From positions 1 to 42,100 of IMG/VR virus record IMGVR_UViG_3300024999_000199: DNA of 42,100 nt. One strand, given 5' to 3'. This DNA is from a virus. The position numbers and the translations under genes were made by a program. Within the stretch, counting starts at the first letter, position 1. Each line of letters opens with the position of its first letter. Shown piece by piece: positions 37,349-42,100 of the stretch. Below the pieces are notes generated by a model. The model was not told the origin of the DNA and ran no database searches. It was given only the letters and a program-made list of their open reading frames with translations.

Positions 37349-37539
37349 CCGCCGAGGAGAACATGTCAGATGCTGAATGGGAGGCTAATAAAACCATCGA
37401 CGAGGCGTGGAGGAATATTCGTTCAGGCATAGGAGCTCTCGAGTGCTTGTATGTGACTGAAGCTAAGAAATCATTCCGGGAGCGATTGCGCAAGATGCTG
37501 ACTGAAGTGGTTGAAGGATTAGAGGAGGAAAAAGAATGA
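37345..37539 (+). CDS. Hypothetical small acidic protein
   Basis: A 64-aa acidic helical protein (MTAEENMSDAEWEANKTIDEAWRNI...). It overlaps both neighbours by ATGA, so it is translationally tied to the recombination ATPase gene that follows. Function unknown. Confidence 0.58.
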   Translation: MTAEENMSDAEWEANKTIDEAWRNIRSGIGALECLYVTEAKKSFRERLRKMLTEVVEGLEEEKE

Positions 37540-38852
37540 GTATTAAGATTAATCGACTCGAAATCGAAAACGTGAAACGAGTGAAGGCTGTCAAGATTGA
37601 GTTTACCCAGAACGGTCTAACCGTAATTGGCGGCAAAAACAAGCAGGGTAAAACGTCTGTGCTGGATGCAATTGCTTGGGCTTTGGGAGGGGAAAAGCAC
37701 CGACCGTCTGATGCACAACGTGATGGATCAGTTATCCCACCCAATCTAAATATTGTGCTATCAAATGGCTTCGTCGTTGAGAGGAGGGGAAAAAACAGCG
37801 ACTTAAAAGTCATTGATCCCAATGGCAAGAAGGGAGGTCAGCAATTACTTAACGAGTTTGTCGAACAATTAGCGTTAGATCTACCTAAGTTTATGCAATC
37901 ATCTAGTAAGGAAAAGGCCAACACTCTCTTACAGATTATTGGCGTTGGCGACAAGCTCTTTGAATTGGAAAAGCAAGAACAAGAAGTGTACAGTCGGCGC
38001 AAAGCCATTGGCCAGATTGCGGATCAGAAGCAGAAGTTTGCCAAGGAAATGACCTACCATCCGGACGCTCCCAAGGAGCTTATTTCAGCTGGTGACCTAA
38101 TCAAGCAGCAGCAGAACATACTCGCTAAGAATGGCGAGAATCAGAGGAAACGATCTCAAGTATTCTTTTATCAAGATTCTTTACAACTTGCCAAGCAACA
38201 AGCAGTAGATATGGAAAATAAATTAAAAGAGATTCAGGAGAAATTGATTCAAGCTCAAGAGAAATTAGTTCAAGCGCAAGAGGATCTCGAAATTGCCCAG
38301 AAATCAACCCTAGATCTCCATGATGAGTCCACGGAAGAACTGGAGAATAATATCAACAACATTGAAACGATCAATATCAAGGTAAGGGCCAATCTAGACA
38401 AGGACAAGGCTGAGCAGGACGCCCTCGAGTACAGCAATCAGTACAACGCGCTTACTGCCCAGGTTGAAAGCGTTAGGAAAGAAAAGACTGATCTACTCAC
38501 GAATGCCGACCTCCCTCTCCATGGGCTATCCGTAGTGGATGGCGAGTTGACTTATAACGGTAAGAGATGGGACGGGATGAGTGGATCTGAGCAGTTGCAA
38601 GTATCAGTGGCCATCGTCAGAAAACTTAATCCGAATTGTGGCTTTGTTCTCATGGACAAGCTGGAGCAGATGGATATGGATACGCTAAACGAGTTTGGCC
38701 AGTGGCTAGAGGCTGAGGGTCTTCAAGCGATTGCGACCAGAGTATCAACAGGCGAAGAGTGCTCAATCATTATCGAAGATGGCTATGTCAAGGGAGCAGA
38801 CGAACCGGTTCAGGTTCAGGAAGCTCCTAAATGGAAAGCGGGTGAATTTTAA
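37536..38852 (+). CDS. SMC/RecF-like AAA ATPase of recombination module
   Basis: A 438-aa ABC-type ATPase: N-terminal Walker A GGKNKQGKTS (32-41), a central coiled coil (~140-330, with repeated KLIQAQEKLVQAQEDL), an ABC signature-like MSGSEQLQVSVAI and Walker B region FVLMDKLEQMD. It resembles RecF/SMC-type phage ATPases found with single-strand annealing or RecA-like proteins. The Walker B region has Lys where a catalytic Glu often sits. It overlaps the Sak4-like gene by 1 nt. Confidence 0.85.
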   Translation: MSIKINRLEIENVKRVKAVKIEFTQNGLTVIGGKNKQGKTSVLDAIAWALGGEKHRPSDAQRDGSVIPPNLNIVLSNGFVVERRGKNSDLKVIDPNGKKGGQQLLNEFVEQLALDLPKFMQSSSKEKANTLLQIIGVGDKLFELEKQEQEVYSRRKAIGQIADQKQKFAKEMTYHPDAPKELISAGDLIKQQQNILAKNGENQRKRSQVFFYQDSLQLAKQQAVDMENKLKEIQEKLIQAQEKLVQAQEDLEIAQKSTLDLHDESTEELENNINNIETINIKVRANLDKDKAEQDALEYSNQYNALTAQVESVRKEKTDLLTNADLPLHGLSVVDGELTYNGKRWDGMSGSEQLQVSVAIVRKLNPNCGFVLMDKLEQMDMDTLNEFGQWLEAEGLQAIATRVSTGEECSIIIEDGYVKGADEPVQVQEAPKWKAGEF

Positions 38853-40006
38853 TGCAAATATCACGCGGAGTTGTGAAGAGGGCTCAAAAGGTTGTTGTAT
38901 ATGGCCCCGAGGGCATCGGGAAGTCTAGTTTCTTGGCGAAGTTCCCTGGTATTATTTTCGACGACACAGAGGGTAGTACGCTTCACATGGATGTTGCCAG
39001 GACCCCCAAGTCTAGCAGTTGGACATTACTCCTTGAACACGTCAGATACTTCATAAAGAATCCTCACGAATTAAATACTTTTGGACTCGATACAGCGGAT
39101 TGGGCAGAGAAGTTATGCGCCATAGAGCTATGTGCAAAAGCTGGCAAAGATGGCATAGAAGGGTTTGGATATGGAAAAGGGTACACCTATCTGTCTGAAG
39201 AGTTCGGAAAATTACTAAACTTATTAGAAGAACTTGTTGAAGCTGGAGTAAATGTTGTAATAGCGGCTCATGCTTTTACGAGAAAGTTTGACCAGCCAGA
39301 CGAGATGGGATCATACGACAGATGGGAATTGAAGCTTACAAAGTATGTGGGGCCATTGGTTCGAGAATGGGCAGACATGGTCCTGTTCGCCAACTACGAG
39401 ACCTATGTTGTCAAAACTGATGATAAAAAGAACAAGGCCCAAGGCGGCAAGCGAATCATGCATACAGCCCATCACCCATGTTGGGATGCTAAGAATAGGC
39501 ATGATCTAGGCATTAAATTACCTTTTGATTTCAAGGAAATTGCCCACTGCATTCCGATTAAGGGCGAATCGGCTTCACCAAAGCCACCTGTCAAATATTT
39601 AGACTTAGACGATCAACCAGCCAATACACCAGAACCGAAGACATCCGAGCAACCTAAGGAAAAACCCAAGGAGCAACCTAAGCAGGATCTGCCACCTGAG
39701 TCACAAAATGTTGCAGCCTTAGACAATTACCTTGCTCAAGAGGCTAAGGAAAAGGAGCAACCAGGGCAATCGCAAGAGACACCAAAGCAAGACCTTACGG
39801 GTGTGCCGAAACCATTGGCCGACCTGATGACCACAAATAATGTCACAGTAGAAGAAATTCAACAGGCTGTCTCCAGTAAGGGATATTACCCAAAGAATAC
39901 GCCGATTGAAAATTATGATCCAAATTTTACTAACGGGGTTCTAATTGGCGCATGGGTTCAGGTGTTCCAGATGATCAAGGACTTTAGGGATGACGTGCCA
40001 TTTTGA
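38852..40006 (+). CDS. Sak4-like RecA-fold ATPase
   Basis: A 384-aa protein. Residues 1-230 are a RecA-like core: GPEGIGKSS (Walker A, 18-26), GIIFDDTEGS, then VNVVIAAHAFTRKF (Walker B strand) and WADMVLFANYETYV. The remainder is a Pro/Glu/Gln-rich linker and a small C-terminal domain (PLADLMTTNNVTVEEIQQAV). This is the arrangement of phage Sak4-type recombination ATPases, which work with an SSB. A small hairpin (CCGAC/GTCGG) lies just after its stop. Confidence 0.83.
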   Translation: MQISRGVVKRAQKVVVYGPEGIGKSSFLAKFPGIIFDDTEGSTLHMDVARTPKSSSWTLLLEHVRYFIKNPHELNTFGLDTADWAEKLCAIELCAKAGKDGIEGFGYGKGYTYLSEEFGKLLNLLEELVEAGVNVVIAAHAFTRKFDQPDEMGSYDRWELKLTKYVGPLVREWADMVLFANYETYVVKTDDKKNKAQGGKRIMHTAHHPCWDAKNRHDLGIKLPFDFKEIAHCIPIKGESASPKPPVKYLDLDDQPANTPEPKTSEQPKEKPKEQPKQDLPPESQNVAALDNYLAQEAKEKEQPGQSQETPKQDLTGVPKPLADLMTTNNVTVEEIQQAVSSKGYYPKNTPIENYDPNFTNGVLIGAWVQVFQMIKDFRDDVPF

Positions 40007-40060
40007 TGCCGACCTTTATGTCGGGTGCAAAGTTTAAATAAAAATTAGGAGGAAAAAGAC

Positions 40061-40525
40061 ATGAGTGAGGGACGCGAATTAGGCTGGGACGATCAAATAG
40101 AACATGATGGTGCGGATTTTGTAACTCTTCCGGAAGGTGATTATGATTTCGAGGTTATTGATTTTGAGAGGGCTCGTCATGGTGGTAGTGAAAAACTACC
40201 GGCTTGCAACAAGGCTATTGTTCACATTAAGGTCCAAGGAGTTCAGGGTATCACCGTAATCAAGCATCAACTCTTTTTACACTCTATCACTGAGGGGTTA
40301 TTGTGCGCCTTCTTTACGGCCATCGGTCAGCGGAAGAAGGGCGAAAAAGTAACTATGAACTGGGGCGCTGTGATCGGATCGGGTGGTAGGGCTAAAGTTG
40401 GAATCCACAAATGGACAAGTGAAAAATCTGGGGAAACACTTACCAGGAATGAAATTAAAAAGTTCTATGAGCCTGCAGAGGGGCCACAAAATAGCAAAGT
40501 AGGATTTACGGCTGGGAGCTTTTAG
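40061..40525 (+). CDS. DUF669-like SSB-type protein
   Basis: A 154-aa protein with a beta-barrel-like pattern (FVTLPEGDYDFEVIDFERARH, AIVHIKVQG, MNWGAVIGSGGRAKVGIHKW) typical of DUF669 proteins, thought to act as single-stranded DNA-binding partners of phage recombinases. It follows the Sak4-like gene and precedes a helicase, as in many Bacillota phages. GGAGG precedes the ATG. Confidence 0.78.
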   Translation: MSEGRELGWDDQIEHDGADFVTLPEGDYDFEVIDFERARHGGSEKLPACNKAIVHIKVQGVQGITVIKHQLFLHSITEGLLCAFFTAIGQRKKGEKVTMNWGAVIGSGGRAKVGIHKWTSEKSGETLTRNEIKKFYEPAEGPQNSKVGFTAGSF

Positions 40526-40527
40526 TT

Positions 40528-42100
40528 ATGAAATTAAGGCCATATCAGGAATCAGCAAAAGCAGCTGTATTTGAGCAATGGGATAACGATATTCTCAAGA
40601 CTCTCCTAGTGCTGGTAACAGGCGGGGGGAAGACAATAGTTTTTTCTAAGATTGCCGAAGAGTGCGTTAGAAATGGTGAGCGAGTTTTAATACTCGCCCA
40701 CCGCGGTGAATTGCTGGATCAGGCAGCTGACAAGATGATGAAAGCGACAGGGCTCGGATGTGCGGTAGAAAAAGCGGAAAATTCTTGCCTAGATAGTTGG
40801 TACCGAGTGGTTGTCGGATCCATTCAAACGCTCATGAGAGAAAAGAGACTCATGCAGTTTCCGCCCGACTACTTTGATACGATCATCGTCGATGAGGCCC
40901 ATCACTGCATATCGGATAGTTACCAGAAAGTACTTAATTACTTCGATAAGGCAAAGGTGCTAGGAGTTACTGCAACCCCTGACAGGGGCGACATGAAAAA
41001 CCTCGGGCAATATTTTGAAACATTAGCCTATGAATACACGTTACCAAAAGCAATTAAAGAAGGTTATTTGTGCCCCATCAAGGCACAGACCATACCGCTT
41101 AAGCTAGACTTAACGGGCGTAGGCACACAGGCGGGGGATTACAAGACTGCCGACTTAGGGACAGCGCTTGATCCATATCTCCACCAAATAGCAGACGAAA
41201 TGGCGAAGTGCTGCATGGATCGCAAGACGGTGGTATTCCTACCGTTAATTAAAACGAGTCAGAAATTCAGGGACATTCTAGAATCTCGAGGGTTCAGTGC
41301 GGCGGAGGTCAATGGTACCAGTGATGATCGGACAGAAATCCTTAAGGATTTCGATGAAGGAAAATACAACGTTTTATGCAATTCCATGTTGCTAACCGAG
41401 GGTTGGGATTGCCCGTCTGTGGACTGTATTGTCGTGCTTAGGCCCACTAAGATGAGAAGTCTTTATGTGCAGATGGTGGGTCGCGGAACTCGATTATTTC
41501 CCACTAAAGACCACCTTCTTCTATTAGACTTTTTATGGCACACAGAACGACTAGAACTGTGCCATCCAGCCCACTTAATATGTTCATCCCCCGAAGTGGC
41601 TCAGATCATGACTGAGAATATCGAAGAAGCTGGGAGTCCTATAGATATTCAAGAGGCTGAAGTTAAGGCGGCAGAGGATGCAGTTGCTGCACGAGAAGAA
41701 GCTTTGGCCAAGCAACTCCAGGAGATGAAGCATCGTAAGCGTAAGCTCGTAGATCCACTGCAGTTCGAAATGTCCATTCAGGCTGAAGACCTGGCAGGAT
41801 ATGTCCCGGCGTTCGGTTGGGAAATGGGGCCACCTTCTGACAAACAAGTTCAAACGCTTGAGAAATTAGGGATATTCCCTGATCAAATTGAGAGCGCAGG
41901 TAAAGCAGGAAAGATCCTTGATAGACTTGATAAACGCAGATCTGAAGGATTAACCACACCAAAGCAGATAAGGTTCTTAGAATCTAAGGGATTTCATCAC
42001 GTTGGAACATGGCAATTTGAACCAGCGAAGAAACTGATCGACCGGATCGCGGCAAATGGATGGCGGGTACCGCATGATATTGCTCCACATGAATATAAGC
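40528..42100 (+). CDS. DEAD/DEAH-box helicase (3' end beyond window)
   Basis: An SF2 helicase open for 524 codons to the window edge. Motifs: VTGGGKTIV (I), IIVDEAHH (II), VTATPDRG (III), STxxLTEGWDCPSVDCIVVLRPT-type motif V, QMVGRGTR (VI), followed by an acidic helical region and a C-terminal part rich in KQ repeats (TPKQIRFLESKG). It resembles phage replication/repair helicases beside SSB-like genes. The ATG at 40528 lies 2 nt after the previous stop, with GGGAG upstream inside that gene. Confidence 0.9.
   Translation, partial: MKLRPYQESAKAAVFEQWDNDILKTLLVLVTGGGKTIVFSKIAEECVRNGERVLILAHRGELLDQAADKMMKATGLGCAVEKAENSCLDSWYRVVVGSIQTLMREKRLMQFPPDYFDTIIVDEAHHCISDSYQKVLNYFDKAKVLGVTATPDRGDMKNLGQYFETLAYEYTLPKAIKEGYLCPIKAQTIPLKLDLTGVGTQAGDYKTADLGTALDPYLHQIADEMAKCCMDRKTVVFLPLIKTSQKFRDILESRGFSAAEVNGTSDDRTEILKDFDEGKYNVLCNSMLLTEGWDCPSVDCIVVLRPTKMRSLYVQMVGRGTRLFPTKDHLLLLDFLWHTERLELCHPAHLICSSPEVAQIMTENIEEAGSPIDIQEAEVKAAEDAVAAREEALAKQLQEMKHRKRKLVDPLQFEMSIQAEDLAGYVPAFGWEMGPPSDKQVQTLEKLGIFPDQIESAGKAGKILDRLDKRRSEGLTTPKQIRFLESKGFHHVGTWQFEPAKKLIDRIAANGWRVPHDIAPHEYK

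Noticed and set aside
1-42100. CRISPR array or insertion sequence
   Set aside because: No regularly spaced direct repeats of CRISPR type and no transposase gene or terminal inverted repeats were seen; the repeats found are operators, att arms and RNA elements.

Overview
The window is a temperate tailed phage (siphovirus type) of a Gram-positive host. It carries an HK97-type head module, a short tape measure protein, an XkdX-like protein, an XhlA/holin/amidase lysis cassette, strong Shine-Dalgarno sites with many TTG starts, and consensus sigma-A promoters. The host is most likely a low-to-moderate GC member of the Bacillota, probably Clostridia. That placement is an inference from style and protein family resemblance; no host gene is visible.

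Layout. (1) 61-15888, plus strand: late operon with terminase, portal, protease, capsid, head-tail joining, tail tube, frameshifted tail chaperones, tape measure, hub, tail fibre-like genes and an SGNH-hydrolase tail protein. A two-gene antisense cassette (7378-7698: Cys-rich protein and ribbon-helix-helix protein, with its own promoter and operator) interrupts it. (2) 15929-18001, minus strand: an island with a XerD-like recombinase, a ribbon-helix-helix protein and small genes, under one consensus promoter. (3) 18098-19151, plus strand: lysis genes. (4) 25467-19170, minus strand: a tightly overlapping operon encoding two uncharacterised proteins (one split by a frameshift), an SNF2-like helicase, an unknown protein, an IbrA-like PAPS-reductase-family protein, an IbrB-like ParB-fold protein, a DPPW DNA methyltransferase and a small helix-turn-helix protein. 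(5) 28928-25481, minus strand: an XRE regulator, an FtsK/SpoIIIE-like translocase, a replication-relaxation protein, a small protein and a membrane-anchored protein. (6) 29213-29497: attP, with a tRNA-Leu(CAG) 3' fragment flanked by paired arm-type repeats. (7) 29545-31778: two small genes, integrase and CI-like repressor. (8) 31876 to the end, plus strand: Cro-like gene, many small early genes, an HNH endonuclease, a recombination module (SMC/RecF-like ATPase, Sak4-like RecA-fold ATPase, SSB-like protein) and a DEAD/DEAH helicase that runs off the window.

Because attP and integrase lie in the middle, with late genes on one side and early genes on the other, the sequence reads as a circularly permuted (non-integrated) phage genome, or as the junction of two tandem prophages. 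In an integrated copy the integrase end would abut an intact tRNA-Leu gene and the XRE/FtsK accessory end would lie at the other attachment site.

The most unusual signals are regulatory. A pseudoknot-capable hairpin with a conserved loop, and with base changes that preserve pairing, sits 2-4 nt upstream of the ribosome binding site of three small genes in two separate operons. Those two operons also begin with an identical 33-nt -10/leader sequence. Separate operator families can be matched to their probable regulators: a 16-bp CI/Cro-type operator (five copies, one beside attP), a 20-bp ATATGG-N8-CCATAT operator (two copies flanking the 28.7-kb XRE gene), and private inverted repeats in three other promoters. 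Together they suggest several independently controlled cargo modules in addition to the lytic/lysogenic switch.
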